A DNA stretch of 64,000 bases from Oceanihabitans iliipiscarium (GTDB taxonomy: Bacteria; Bacteroidota; Bacteroidia; Flavobacteriales; Flavobacteriaceae), in NCBI RefSeq assembly GCF_042686125.1, contig NZ_JBHUOV010000002.1, forward strand, positions 501,913 to 565,912, given 5' to 3'. Below the pieces are notes generated by a model, which worked only from the letters and a program-made list of their open reading frames with translations, ran no database searches and had not been told where the DNA came from. The translations under genes and the position numbers were made by a program. Positions 44,211 through 52,362 of the stretch are shown piece after piece (position 1 is the stretch's first letter; every line of letters begins with the position of its first letter).

Positions 44211-44283
44211 AAGGATAGCAGCGGCATCCTTTTGCATAGCAAAAGATACAGCGAATAGCCTGACCTAAAGCTTAGCCTTTAGG
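44211..44283 (+). ncRNA. Conserved hairpin element, Flavo-1-like RNA motif, copy 1
   Basis: Between the GyrI-like gene and rplS. It starts with GGATAGCAGCGGCATCC (44213-44229), then stem CTTTTGC (44229-44235) / GCAAAAG (44239-44245), the partner-like segment ATACAGCGAATAGCC (44246-44260), and a second stem CCTAAAG (44264-44270) / CTTTAGG (44277-44283). A related copy on the minus strand near 63.8 kb has the same core and a different, still paired stem. The arrangement resembles the Flavo-1 RNA motif of Flavobacteria; identity is proposed from memory. Confidence 0.6.
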
Positions 44284-44308
44284 GAACACTAAAAAAATAA
44301 AATAAAAT

Positions 44309-44339
44309 ATTGCACATTAGTAATTAATACTTATTTTTG
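44309..44339 (+). promoter_or_regulatory. Bacteroidota promoter of rplS (-33 ATTG, -7 TATTTTTG)
   Basis: ATTG (44309-44312; TTG ending at 44312) and TATTTTTG (44332-44339, match to TAnnTTTG) are separated by 19 bases, the spacing of the Bacteroidota sigma-ABfr-type promoter. It lies 73 bases before the rplS ATG. This is the best full promoter match seen in the window. Confidence 0.72.
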
Positions 44340-44411
44340 CACCACTTTTTGGGTTAACCTCTGGCGAGAATCGTGAATGTTATCTTGAAATAACTATTAA
44401 AACATATAAAG

Positions 44412-44762
44412 ATGGAATCTTTAGTAAAATTTGTACAAGACGAGTTTGTAACAAGAAAAGACCTTCCAGAGTTTGGCGCTGGAGACACGATTACAGTATA
44501 TTACGAAATTAGAGAAGGAGACAAAGTACGTACACAGTTCTTTAGAGGTGTTGTTTTACAACGCAGAGGCACTGGATCATCTGAGACATTTACCATTAGA
44601 AAAATGTCTGGAACAGTTGGTGTAGAACGTATATTTCCAGTAAACTTACCTGCTTTACAAAAGGTAGAAGTTAACAAAAGAGGTAAAGTACGTCGTGCAC
44701 GTATCTTTTACTTTAGAGGACTTACTGGTAAGAAAGCTAGAATTACAGAAAAAAGACGTTAA
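44412..44762 (+). CDS. rplS: 50S ribosomal protein L19
   Basis: The 116-residue product is a normal-length L19: MESLVKFVQDEFVTRKDLPEFGAGDTITVYYEIREG, FFRGVVLQRRGTGSSETFTIRKMSGTVGVERIFPVNLP and KRGKVRRARIFYFRGLTGKKARI. L19 sits at the interface of the 30S and 50S subunits. It has its own promoter and is followed by a good terminator. In many bacteria it forms an operon with trmD; here it is separated by the GyrI-like gene and a Flavo-1-like element. Confidence 0.98.
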   Translation: MESLVKFVQDEFVTRKDLPEFGAGDTITVYYEIREGDKVRTQFFRGVVLQRRGTGSSETFTIRKMSGTVGVERIFPVNLPALQKVEVNKRGKVRRARIFYFRGLTGKKARITEKRR

Positions 44763-44779
44763 TAAACGTTTAATAATTA

Positions 44780-44812
44780 TGAAAAGCCCTGAATTATCAG
44801 GGCTTTTTTTAT
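44780..44812 (+). terminator. Rho-independent terminator of rplS
   Basis: Perfect 11-bp stem AAAAGCCCTGA (44782-44792) / TCAGGGCTTTT (44797-44807) with a 4-base loop and a T run, 20 bases after the rplS stop. Confidence 0.92.
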
Positions 44813-45410
44813 TAACAAAAGTTAATAACTACAGTTCATAAGTAGTTGATATCTAATAGCTTGAAAAATTTGCATTTTTAAGTTCTTACACTATATTAGC
44901 TAAAGAATTAAACATCACATCTGTGAGTTTTCTGTTTAAAGGAATGAAAAGTTGAATTCTATAAAGTAACGTTCTTTATTATAATTGTTTTTTGAGATTT
45001 TGAAGCCTCATGTGTATGCATGTAAAAGCTAATAAGTCATGACGTTTTAAAAAGTGCTATATGTTTAGGCAGATAGTAACTAGTGAAACTGAAAGTTTCT
45101 GGTAGGAGTTTAAACGAAAGTAAAGACTGTGAATGGAAGCAATGTTTGAAAAAGCATGTAACACGCAAGTGAAACATGAATGATTTAGACATCAAGAAAA
45201 GCAATTAACAGAAACATTTTAGTAACAGGTCAATACATTTTGAAAGTTACAACATAAAATGTTTTATTGAAATAGTGATGCTTGAATTGAAAAGGTTTAA
45301 AATGTGAGTTTTAAACTGAGGTTAACAGAAATGTTAAATAGATCATGTAAAACTAGTTCAAAGAAAGCCATGTCAATATAGATTAAGTTCTAAGTGATAT
45401 GGCTTTTATG
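44813..45410 (+). ncRNA. Gene-free region with a series of hairpins; candidate structured RNA
   Basis: No reading frame of useful length exists in the 687 bases between rplS and the pentapeptide gene. On the plus strand several hairpins follow each other: AACTAC/GTAGTT (44827-44847), ATAAAG/CTTTAT (44961-44979), GAAACT/AGTTTC with GAA loop (45085-45099), CATGT…ACATG enclosing CAC-GCAA-GTG (45155-45178), CATTTT/AAAATG enclosing GTAAC/GTTAC (45215-45261), GTTTAAAA/TTTTAAAC (45295-45316), TTAACA-GAAA-TGTTAA (45322-45337). It ends in a terminator at 45365-45405. No known RNA family is recognised; short AT-rich hairpins can arise by chance, so this is a candidate only. Start point unknown. Confidence 0.35.
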
Positions 45411-45412
45411 TT
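45362..45412 (+). terminator. Rho-independent terminator at the end of the gene-free region
   Basis: Stem AAGCCATGTCA (45365-45375) / TGATATGGCTT (45395-45405), 11 bp with one G-U pair and a 19-base loop, followed by a T-rich stretch. There is no gene between rplS and this site, which implies that something else is transcribed here. Confidence 0.65.
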
Positions 45413-45449
45413 TTATAGACTTTCCATATTTTTACAATAAATCTGAATA

Positions 45450-46022
45450 ATGAATCTGCCCTTTATTAATGATAAAGTTTTTGAAAATATTGATTTTACA
45501 ATAAGCACTTTTCAAAAAGCCGAATATGACAACTGCACGTTTATAAACTGTATGTTTACAGATTGCTATCTAGCAAATTTTTCCTTTTTAGAATGTGAAT
45601 TTAAAGATTGCAACTTAAGTAATGTAAAAACAAAAAACACTGCACTAAAAAATGTGACCTTTACAAATTGTAAAATGGTCGGTTTTCCTTTTTTTAATTG
45701 TGACCGTTTTTTACTTGAATTACATTTTAACAATTGTAATTTAAGCTTTGCTTCGTTTAATACGCTTAATCTTAAACACACCCTTTTTAATTCTTGCGCT
45801 CTACAGTCTTCAGATTTTACTGAAACAGATTTAACTTTAGCCACATTTAAAAATTGCGATTTGTCTCACGCTATTTTTAAATACAGTACTTTAGAAAAAG
45901 CGGACTTCACCACAGCTACCAATTTTAGTATCCATCCAGAAAACAACAAACTAAAAGGGGCGAAATTTAGTACAGAAAATCTTTCTGGCCTTTTAAGTAT
46001 GTACAATATTTGTATTGAATAA
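45450..46022 (+). CDS. Pentapeptide-repeat protein (Qnr-/McbG-like)
   Basis: The 190-residue product is made mostly of A(D/N)LxX-type pentapeptides with many Cys and Asn: YDNCTFINCMFTDCYLANFSFLECEFKDCNLSN, VTFTNCKMVGFPFFNCD, LHFNNCNLSFASFNTLNL, LQSSDFTETDLTLATFKNCDLSHAIFKYSTLEKADF. This folds as a right-handed quadrilateral beta helix that mimics DNA. A C-terminal non-repeat tail follows (GLLSMYNICIE). The size and tail are like Qnr/MfpA/McbG, which protect DNA gyrase; related chromosomal genes are widespread and mostly uncharacterised, so resistance is not claimed. It is monocistronic. Confidence 0.85.
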   Translation: MNLPFINDKVFENIDFTISTFQKAEYDNCTFINCMFTDCYLANFSFLECEFKDCNLSNVKTKNTALKNVTFTNCKMVGFPFFNCDRFLLELHFNNCNLSFASFNTLNLKHTLFNSCALQSSDFTETDLTLATFKNCDLSHAIFKYSTLEKADFTTATNFSIHPENNKLKGAKFSTENLSGLLSMYNICIE

Positions 46023-46116
46023 TCATAATTATGCAAGAAATATAAAGCACTGTTGCAGACTTTATAATTCTTAGTCATCTACTTATAACTTACTTCTAAA
46101 AACAAGCTGTTTTTTG

Positions 46117-46124
46117 TATATTTG
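46117..46124 (+). promoter_or_regulatory. Bacteroidota -7 promoter element for icd
   Basis: TATATTTG (TAnnTTTG match), 47 bases before the icd ATG. No TTG at the -33 spacing. Confidence 0.45.
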
Positions 46125-46170
46125 CAACGCTTTAAATTAAAGTAATTATAATTCTGAAAAATCTTAACAC

Positions 46171-48399
46171 ATGATAAAACCTTCTACAATAATTTACACA
46201 AAAACAGATGAAGCGCCTGCTTTAGCGACGCACTCCTTTTTACCAATAGTACAAGCTTACACAAACTCTGCAGGAGTAAAAGTAGAAACTAGAGACATTT
46301 CTTTAGCAGCAAGAATTTTAGCTGTATTTTCTGATATATTACCAGAAGACCAACGTGTTAATGACACCTTAGCAGAATTAGGTGAATTAGTTAAAAAGCC
46401 TGAGGCCAACATTATTAAATTACCAAATATTAGTGCTTCTGTACCACAACTAAAAGCAGCTATAAAAGAATTACAGAATAAAGGCTACAACCTCCCTAAT
46501 TATCCCGACGAGCCTGAGACTGCCGAAGAAAAAAGTATAAAATCAAAATACGATAAAGTTAAAGGAAGTGCAGTAAACCCTGTACTACGTGAAGGTAACT
46601 CTGATCGTCGTGCTCCTAAAGCTGTAAAAAATTACGCTAAGAAAAATCCACATAGAATGGGTGCTTGGAGTAAAGACTCTAAAACTCATGTTTCGACCAT
46701 GACACATGGTGATTTTGCTCATAATGAAAAATCTGTAACAATAGATCAGGCTACTAGTATTAGTATTGTCCACTCTGACACAAATGGAAATGATACTATT
46801 TTAAAAGAAAATCTAGCCCTTATTGAAGGTGAAATTATTGATGCAACAGTCATGAGTAAGAAAGCCTTATTAAGCTTTTTAGAAGAACAAGTTGCCGATG
46901 CTAAAAAACAAGGTGTGCTTTTTTCATTACACATGAAAGCAACTATGATGAAAGTTAGTGATCCTATTATTTTTGGTCATGCTGTACGTGTCTTTTTTGC
47001 CGATCTTTTTAAAAAATATGGAAGCACTTTTGATGACTTAGGCGTTGATGTAAACAATGGATTTGGAAATCTTGTTAGTAAACTTCAAGAATTATCAGAA
47101 GATAAGCGCAAAGATATTGAAGCAGATATAAAAGCACTATTTAAAAATAATGCAGACCTCGCGATGGTTAATAGTGATAAAGGAATAACTAACCTTCATG
47201 TACCAAGCGATGTAATTATTGATGCATCAATGCCTGCAATGATAAGAACTTCAGGTCAAATGTGGAATGCTGAAGGCAATCAACAAGACACAAAAGCTGT
47301 GATTCCTGATAGTAGTTATGCAGGAATTTATACAGCCACCATAGCATTTTGTAAAGAGCATGGTGCTTTTGATCCTACAACTATGGGAACTGTTCCTAAT
47401 GTTGGACTTATGGCTCAAAAGGCTGAAGAATATGGTTCTCACGATAAAACTTTCGAAATTGCTAATAATGGAACAGTAAAAGTTATAGATGCTAACGGAA
47501 ACACATTAATAGAACATGCTGTAGAAACTGGAGATATCTGGCGTATGTGTCAAGTTAAAGACGCACCTATTCAAGATTGGGTAAAGTTAGCCGTAACAAG
47601 AGCTAGAGCATCTCAAACACCTGCAGTATTCTGGTTAGATAAGAATAGAGCTCACGATGCTGAACTGATTAAAAAGGTTACTCTTTATTTAAAAAATCAT
47701 GACACTACTGGATTAGATCTAAGAATTTTATCGCCTATTGAAGCAACTAAATTCACACTAGAACGTGTTAAAGAAGGAAAAAACACGATTTCAGTTACAG
47801 GAAATGTACTACGTGACTATTTAACAGACCTTTTCCCTATTTTAGAATTAGGAACTTCTGCAAAAATGCTTTCTATTGTACCACTTATGAATGGTGGAGG
47901 GTTATTTGAAACTGGTGCTGGTGGTTCTGCACCAAAGCATGTCCAACAATTAGTAGAAGAAAACCATTTACGCTGGGATTCGTTAGGTGAATTTTTGGCA
48001 CTTGCTGTGTCTTTAGAGCATTTAGGAGAAACCAATAACAATACTAGAGCAATAGTTTTAGGTGAAACATTAGATGATGCTACCGAAAAACTATTAGAAA
48101 ACAAAAAAGGACCTTCTCGTAAAGCTGGAGAGCTAGACAATAGAGGAAGCCATTTTTATCTCGCAATGTATTGGGCTGAAGCTTTAGCTAATCAAAATAA
48201 AGATGCCGATTTAAAAGCAACTTTTACTCCTATTTTCAAATCATTAAGTGAAAATGAGTCTGTAATCGTAAATGAACTCAATGAGGTTCAAGGAAAACCT
48301 GTAAACATAGATGGTTATTATGAACCTAATGACACTTTAACGAGTAAGATTATGAGACCTAGCCAGACTTTTAATCGTATTTTAAGTACAATTAATTAA
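46171..48399 (+). CDS. icd: NADP-dependent isocitrate dehydrogenase, monomeric type
   Basis: A 742-residue monomeric IDH (about 80 kDa) that oxidises isocitrate to 2-oxoglutarate in the citric acid cycle. It is unrelated in length to the homodimeric 420-residue type. Features are SFLPIVQAY, NISASVPQLKAAIKELQ, GNSDRRAPKAVKNYAKKNPHRMG, FFADLFKKYG, FWLDKNRAHDAELI and GSAPKHVQQLVEENHLRWDSLGEFLALAVSLEHL, all typical. It has its own -7 element and a terminator. Confidence 0.98.
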   Translation: MIKPSTIIYTKTDEAPALATHSFLPIVQAYTNSAGVKVETRDISLAARILAVFSDILPEDQRVNDTLAELGELVKKPEANIIKLPNISASVPQLKAAIKELQNKGYNLPNYPDEPETAEEKSIKSKYDKVKGSAVNPVLREGNSDRRAPKAVKNYAKKNPHRMGAWSKDSKTHVSTMTHGDFAHNEKSVTIDQATSISIVHSDTNGNDTILKENLALIEGEIIDATVMSKKALLSFLEEQVADAKKQGVLFSLHMKATMMKVSDPIIFGHAVRVFFADLFKKYGSTFDDLGVDVNNGFGNLVSKLQELSEDKRKDIEADIKALFKNNADLAMVNSDKGITNLHVPSDVIIDASMPAMIRTSGQMWNAEGNQQDTKAVIPDSSYAGIYTATIAFCKEHGAFDPTTMGTVPNVGLMAQKAEEYGSHDKTFEIANNGTVKVIDANGNTLIEHAVETGDIWRMCQVKDAPIQDWVKLAVTRARASQTPAVFWLDKNRAHDAELIKKVTLYLKNHDTTGLDLRILSPIEATKFTLERVKEGKNTISVTGNVLRDYLTDLFPILELGTSAKMLSIVPLMNGGGLFETGAGGSAPKHVQQLVEENHLRWDSLGEFLALAVSLEHLGETNNNTRAIVLGETLDDATEKLLENKKGPSRKAGELDNRGSHFYLAMYWAEALANQNKDADLKATFTPIFKSLSENESVIVNELNEVQGKPVNIDGYYEPNDTLTSKIMRPSQTFNRILSTIN

Positions 48400-48411
48400 T
48401 TATTAAGTTTA

Positions 48412-48443
48412 TAAAAAAAGCTCCCTTTGTGGAGCTTTTTTTA
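48412..48443 (+). terminator. Rho-independent terminator of icd
   Basis: Perfect 8-bp stem AAAGCTCC (48417-48424) / GGAGCTTT (48431-48438) with a 6-base loop, flanked by A and T runs. Confidence 0.9.
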
Positions 48444-48474
48444 TACTTTTATATGAAATATCAATACCACATTA

Positions 48475-48951
48475 ATGAGTATTTCTAAACTAACAGCTAA
48501 ACATTTTCGTGAGGTTTATTTTGGTGGTAATTGGACTACTGTCAATCTCAAAAGCACTCTTGAAGATGTTACTTGGAAAGAAGCTACAAAACAAGTACAC
48601 GATTTTAATACCATAGCCATTTTAGCCAACCATATTAATTATTATGTGAAAGCTGTTCAAAACGTTTTACAAGGTCAACAACTTCAAGCTAAGGACGAGT
48701 TTAGTTTTAAACATCATACAATACAATCCCAAAAAGATTGGAAGGAAATGCTAAACCAAATTTGGATTGATGGCGAAAATTTTGTGCGACTTATTGAAAA
48801 ATTACCAGAAGAGAAACTCAACCAAGATTTTACTCATCCTAAATATGGAAACTTTTACAGAAACCTACATGGTATTATAGAACATACGCATTACCACTTG
48901 GGACAAATTATTTTAATTAAGAAGATGATTGCACAAGAAAACAAAAATTAG
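48475..48951 (+). CDS. DinB-like (DUF1572) protein
   Basis: A 158-residue DinB-superfamily protein, a four-helix bundle with a metal site made of three His residues: LANHINYYVKAVQNVLQG (His in the second helix), GIIEHTHYHLGQIILIKKM (H-x3-H near the C-terminus). Its role in Bacteroidota is unknown; DinB-like proteins include thiol transferases and putative detoxification proteins. The gene is 44 bases before the TonB receptor gene. A second, unrelated DinB-like gene is at 53405-53905. Confidence 0.82.
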   Translation: MSISKLTAKHFREVYFGGNWTTVNLKSTLEDVTWKEATKQVHDFNTIAILANHINYYVKAVQNVLQGQQLQAKDEFSFKHHTIQSQKDWKEMLNQIWIDGENFVRLIEKLPEEKLNQDFTHPKYGNFYRNLHGIIEHTHYHLGQIILIKKMIAQENKN

Positions 48952-48995
48952 GACGTTTAAAAGTAAATTCATTCCAATCAAAAGCAAAAAAAACT

Positions 48996-51377
48996 GTGAA
49001 CAAAAAAACCAACTATTTAATCCTCTTTATATTAAGTGTTTTCTGTTTTAATTCAATACATTCTCAAAATAAATTCACATTAAGCGGTACAGTCTCAGAA
49101 ATAGCAAGTAACGAAACTTTAATTGGTGTTAATATTCTTATTCCTGAATTAAAAACAGGAACAACAACTAATGAATATGGCTTTTACTCCATAACACTTC
49201 CTGAAGGAAACTATAAAATCATTATTAGCTATATAGGTTTTGGAGATGTTATAGAAACTATTGCCCTTACCGAAAACATTACAAAAAACTACAGCTTAGC
49301 TGAAGCTTCCGAAAGCTTAGATGAAGTTGTCATTACCGAAAACATAGAACGGTTAAATATTAAAAAACCTCAAATGAGTGTTAATGCTTTATCGTCTAAT
49401 ACGATTAAACAAATCCCTGTTGTTTTAGGCGAAGCAGATGTTATTAAAGCCATTACCTTATTACCTGGAGTTACAAATGCTGGAGAGGGTTCCTCTGGCT
49501 TTAATGTTCGTGGTGGCGCTGCAGATCAAAATTTAATTCTTCTTGATGAAGCGACCATTTATAATTCATCGCATCTCTTTGGTTTCTTTTCGGTATTCAA
49601 TCCCGATGCAATTAAAGATTTGAAATTATACAAAGGTGGAATACCTGCAAGATATGGCGGACGCGTATCATCGGTTTTAGACATCTATCAAAAAGAAGGT
49701 AATAGTAATGCCTTTCATGCTAATGGTGGTGTAGGAATTGTATCTAGCAGACTATTGGTAGAAGGTCCAATAAAAAAAGAAAAAGGGTCCTTTTTACTTG
49801 GTGGAAGAGCATCTTATGCGCATTTATTTTTGCCTTTATTCGACATTGATAATGTCGCTTATTTTTATGATTTAAACACTAAAATAAGCTATAAAATCAA
49901 TAAAAATAATAATGTATATCTATCAGGTTACTTCGGAAGAGATGTTTTTAGTATTAATGATAGTTTTGAAAACACATACGGAAACTCCGTTTTAAATTTT
50001 AGATGGAATCACCTGTTTTCTGATCAATTATTTTCAAATCTCTCTTTAATTTATTCTGATTATTACTATGGACTAAATTTAGATTTTATAGAATTCAACT
50101 GGAATTCAGGTATCAGAAATTTTAATTTAAAATACGATTTCAAACATTACTTAAGCGATAAAATAAAATTACAATATGGATTAAATAGTATTTACCACAA
50201 ATTTAATCCTGGTGAAATTGAACCTTCAACTTCTACCTCTGGAATTAACTTTCAAAAATTAATAGACAAATATGCTTTCGAAAATGCAATCTATTTAGAT
50301 GTTGAACACAAGCTTACCGAAAAACTAACTGCTTCTTATGGTTTACGCTACAGCTCGTTCTTAAGACTAGGCCAGAAAGAGCTGAATCTATATGAAAATG
50401 ATACTCCAGTCATTTTTAATCAAGACCTTCAAATTTATGAAAAAGCAGATCCAATAGATACCGAATCATACAGTAGAAGTCAAACCATAAAATCCTTTGG
50501 GAATTTTGAGCCTAGATTGGCATTAGCTTATCAGCTTAATGAAAATTCGTCAATAAAAGGTAGTTATAACAGACTAAGTCAATATTTACACTTATTATCT
50601 AATACAAGCTCACCTACTCCCTTAGACGTTTGGGCACCTAGCGGAAAGTATATCAAACCGCAGATCCTAGATCAAATCGCTTTGGGTTATTTTAGAAACT
50701 TTAAGGATAATCTGTTTTCATTAGAAGTCGAAACTTTTTATAAAAAAGTCAAAAATAGAATCGATTATATAGATGGTGCTGATTTAATTGCTAATGATGC
50801 TATTGAACAAGTAATTTTAAATGGAAGAGCTCGAGCCTATGGATTAGAAATATTATTCAGAAAAAACGAAGGACGCTTTAAAGGTTGGCTCGCATACACC
50901 TTATCTAAATCTGAACAACAAACTCCAGGAAGAACCACTATAGAAACTGGAATTAATAATGGTGATTGGTATAACACTCCATACGATAAAACACATGATG
51001 TCTCCTTTACTGGAAGTTATGAACTCAATAAAAAATGGAAGCTAAATGCTAATTTTTTATTTCAAACAGGACAACCAGTAACCTATCCTAACGGACAGTA
51101 TGAATACAATGGAGTGACTATTCCTAGCTATACAAACAGAAATGAATTTAGACTCCCATCCTACCATCGCTTAGATGTTTCGGCAAATTATACTCCAAAA
51201 CCAGACAAGAAAAAAGGCTGGCAAAGCTATTGGGTTTTTGGAGTTTATAATCTTTATAACAGACGCAATGCTGCATCAATAAGTTTTAGAGAAAACAGAG
51301 ATACTGGTACAAATGAAGCTGTAAGACTTTCTATTTTTGGGATAGTGCCTTCAGTGTCTTATAATTTTAAATTTTAA
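48996..51377 (+). CDS. TonB-dependent outer-membrane receptor, GTG start
   Basis: The 793-residue product is a TonB-dependent transporter: signal peptide (MNKKTNYLILFILSVFCFNSIHSQ), carboxypeptidase-D-like domain (KFTLSGTVSEIASNETLIGVNILI…GFGDV), plug (NIERLNIKKPQMSVNALSSNTIKQIPVVLGEADVIKAITLLPGVTNAGEGSSGFNVRGGAADQNLILLDEATIYNSSHLFGFF) and a beta-barrel ending in aromatic F (SVSYNFKF). It starts with GTG at 48996. The receptor is followed after 3 bases by a DUF4249 lipoprotein gene, a common pair in Bacteroidota where the latter is the surface partner. The substrate is unknown; no polysaccharide-lysing enzymes are near, so glycan import is not supported. Confidence 0.95.
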   Translation: MNKKTNYLILFILSVFCFNSIHSQNKFTLSGTVSEIASNETLIGVNILIPELKTGTTTNEYGFYSITLPEGNYKIIISYIGFGDVIETIALTENITKNYSLAEASESLDEVVITENIERLNIKKPQMSVNALSSNTIKQIPVVLGEADVIKAITLLPGVTNAGEGSSGFNVRGGAADQNLILLDEATIYNSSHLFGFFSVFNPDAIKDLKLYKGGIPARYGGRVSSVLDIYQKEGNSNAFHANGGVGIVSSRLLVEGPIKKEKGSFLLGGRASYAHLFLPLFDIDNVAYFYDLNTKISYKINKNNNVYLSGYFGRDVFSINDSFENTYGNSVLNFRWNHLFSDQLFSNLSLIYSDYYYGLNLDFIEFNWNSGIRNFNLKYDFKHYLSDKIKLQYGLNSIYHKFNPGEIEPSTSTSGINFQKLIDKYAFENAIYLDVEHKLTEKLTASYGLRYSSFLRLGQKELNLYENDTPVIFNQDLQIYEKADPIDTESYSRSQTIKSFGNFEPRLALAYQLNENSSIKGSYNRLSQYLHLLSNTSSPTPLDVWAPSGKYIKPQILDQIALGYFRNFKDNLFSLEVETFYKKVKNRIDYIDGADLIANDAIEQVILNGRARAYGLEILFRKNEGRFKGWLAYTLSKSEQQTPGRTTIETGINNGDWYNTPYDKTHDVSFTGSYELNKKWKLNANFLFQTGQPVTYPNGQYEYNGVTIPSYTNRNEFRLPSYHRLDVSANYTPKPDKKKGWQSYWVFGVYNLYNRRNAASISFRENRDTGTNEAVRLSIFGIVPSVSYNFKF

Positions 51378-51380
51378 ACC

Positions 51381-52202
51381 ATGAAGAAATTTATTCTTAT
51401 CATTTTAATTAGTACCTTTTTATGGTCTTGTGAAGATGTCATAGATATCGATTTACCAACAGAAACACCTAGATTGGTTATTGATGCATCCATCGATTGG
51501 TATAAAGGCACCTCAGGAAATGAGCAATCCATCAAGATAAGTCTCTCTGCACCTTTTTATGATAGCGAAGTTCCTCCTGCCAATAATGCTATTGTTACAA
51601 TAACAGATACAAATAGTAATACGTTTCAATTTATTGAAGATGGCGATACTGGTATTTATCAAAATAATACTTTTATTCCCGAAATAAATGGTGCTTACAC
51701 CTTAACTATTCTTTATGATGGCAATACATATACAGCAACCGAAACCCTTAAATCTGTTAATGAAATTACACATGTCGAACAAAACATTGAAGGTGGCTTT
51801 ACAGGTGAAGAAACAGAAATCAAGGCCTTTTTTACAGACCCTGAAGATGAAGAAAATTATTATTTTTTCGAATTCATCCCTAGCTTAGATGTGACTCCTA
51901 CATTAGACACCTTTAAAGATGAATTTGTAAATGGAAATGAAATTTTCGGATTTTATGTCGAAGAAGATTTAGATCCAGGCGAAAGTGTCATCATTAGAAA
52001 TCATGGGGTTTCCGAACGTTTTTACGAGTTTATGTTTGTCCTTTTACAACAGTCTAGCGATGGTGGTGGCGGACCTTTTGAAACGCAACCAGCAACCGTT
52101 CGCGGCAATTGTATTAACCAAACCAATCCAGAAAATTTTCCTTTTGGCTACTTCAGACTGTCTGAGGTCTCCGAATTTACCTATACTGTTATTGATGAAT
52201 AA
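51381..52202 (+). CDS. DUF4249 surface lipoprotein, TonB-receptor partner
   Basis: The 273-residue product has a lipobox LWSC (Cys17) followed by acidic residues (CEDV), consistent with the lipoprotein export signal that directs Bacteroidota lipoproteins to the cell surface. The body is of DUF4249 type: PRLVIDASIDWYKGTSGNEQSIKISLSAPFYDSE and NNAIVTITDTNSN…YTLTILYDGNTYTATETL. It probably works with the TonB receptor encoded 3 bases upstream. Function unknown. It is followed by a stretch of a dispersed flavobacterial repeat. Confidence 0.87.
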   Translation: MKKFILIILISTFLWSCEDVIDIDLPTETPRLVIDASIDWYKGTSGNEQSIKISLSAPFYDSEVPPANNAIVTITDTNSNTFQFIEDGDTGIYQNNTFIPEINGAYTLTILYDGNTYTATETLKSVNEITHVEQNIEGGFTGEETEIKAFFTDPEDEENYYFFEFIPSLDVTPTLDTFKDEFVNGNEIFGFYVEEDLDPGESVIIRNHGVSERFYEFMFVLLQQSSDGGGGPFETQPATVRGNCINQTNPENFPFGYFRLSEVSEFTYTVIDE

Positions 52203-52204
52203 TA

Positions 52205-52300
52205 TTTGGGCGTTACCAAGACTAAAAGTCTTGGTCGTGCTTTCACTACTCGCTTTTTTAGTGGTCACCTTGAGCGTAGTCTAAAGGTCTATAATAAACT
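52205..52300. repeat. Fragment of a dispersed flavobacterial intergenic repeat
   Basis: The stretch TTTGGGCGTTACC…GTCGTGCTTTCACTACTCGC (52205-52253) and TCACCTTGAGCGTAGTCTAA (52264-52283) resembles small dispersed repeats known from many Flavobacteriaceae genomes. A perfect 7-bp hairpin CCAAGAC (52216-52222) / GTCTTGG (52228-52234) lies inside. Only one copy is in this window, so the repeat nature is from memory and not shown here. It sits between DUF4249 and murQ and could also serve as a transcription stop. Confidence 0.45.
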
Positions 52301-52362
52301 AAAAAGAGCTCAAACAAACCGTTCAATCACTAACGCAAAACAAAATTTCGTAGTTTTACAGT

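Noticed and set aside
44763..45449. RNase P RNA or tmRNA in the gene-free region
   Set aside because: The conserved blocks of both RNAs were looked for by eye and not found.
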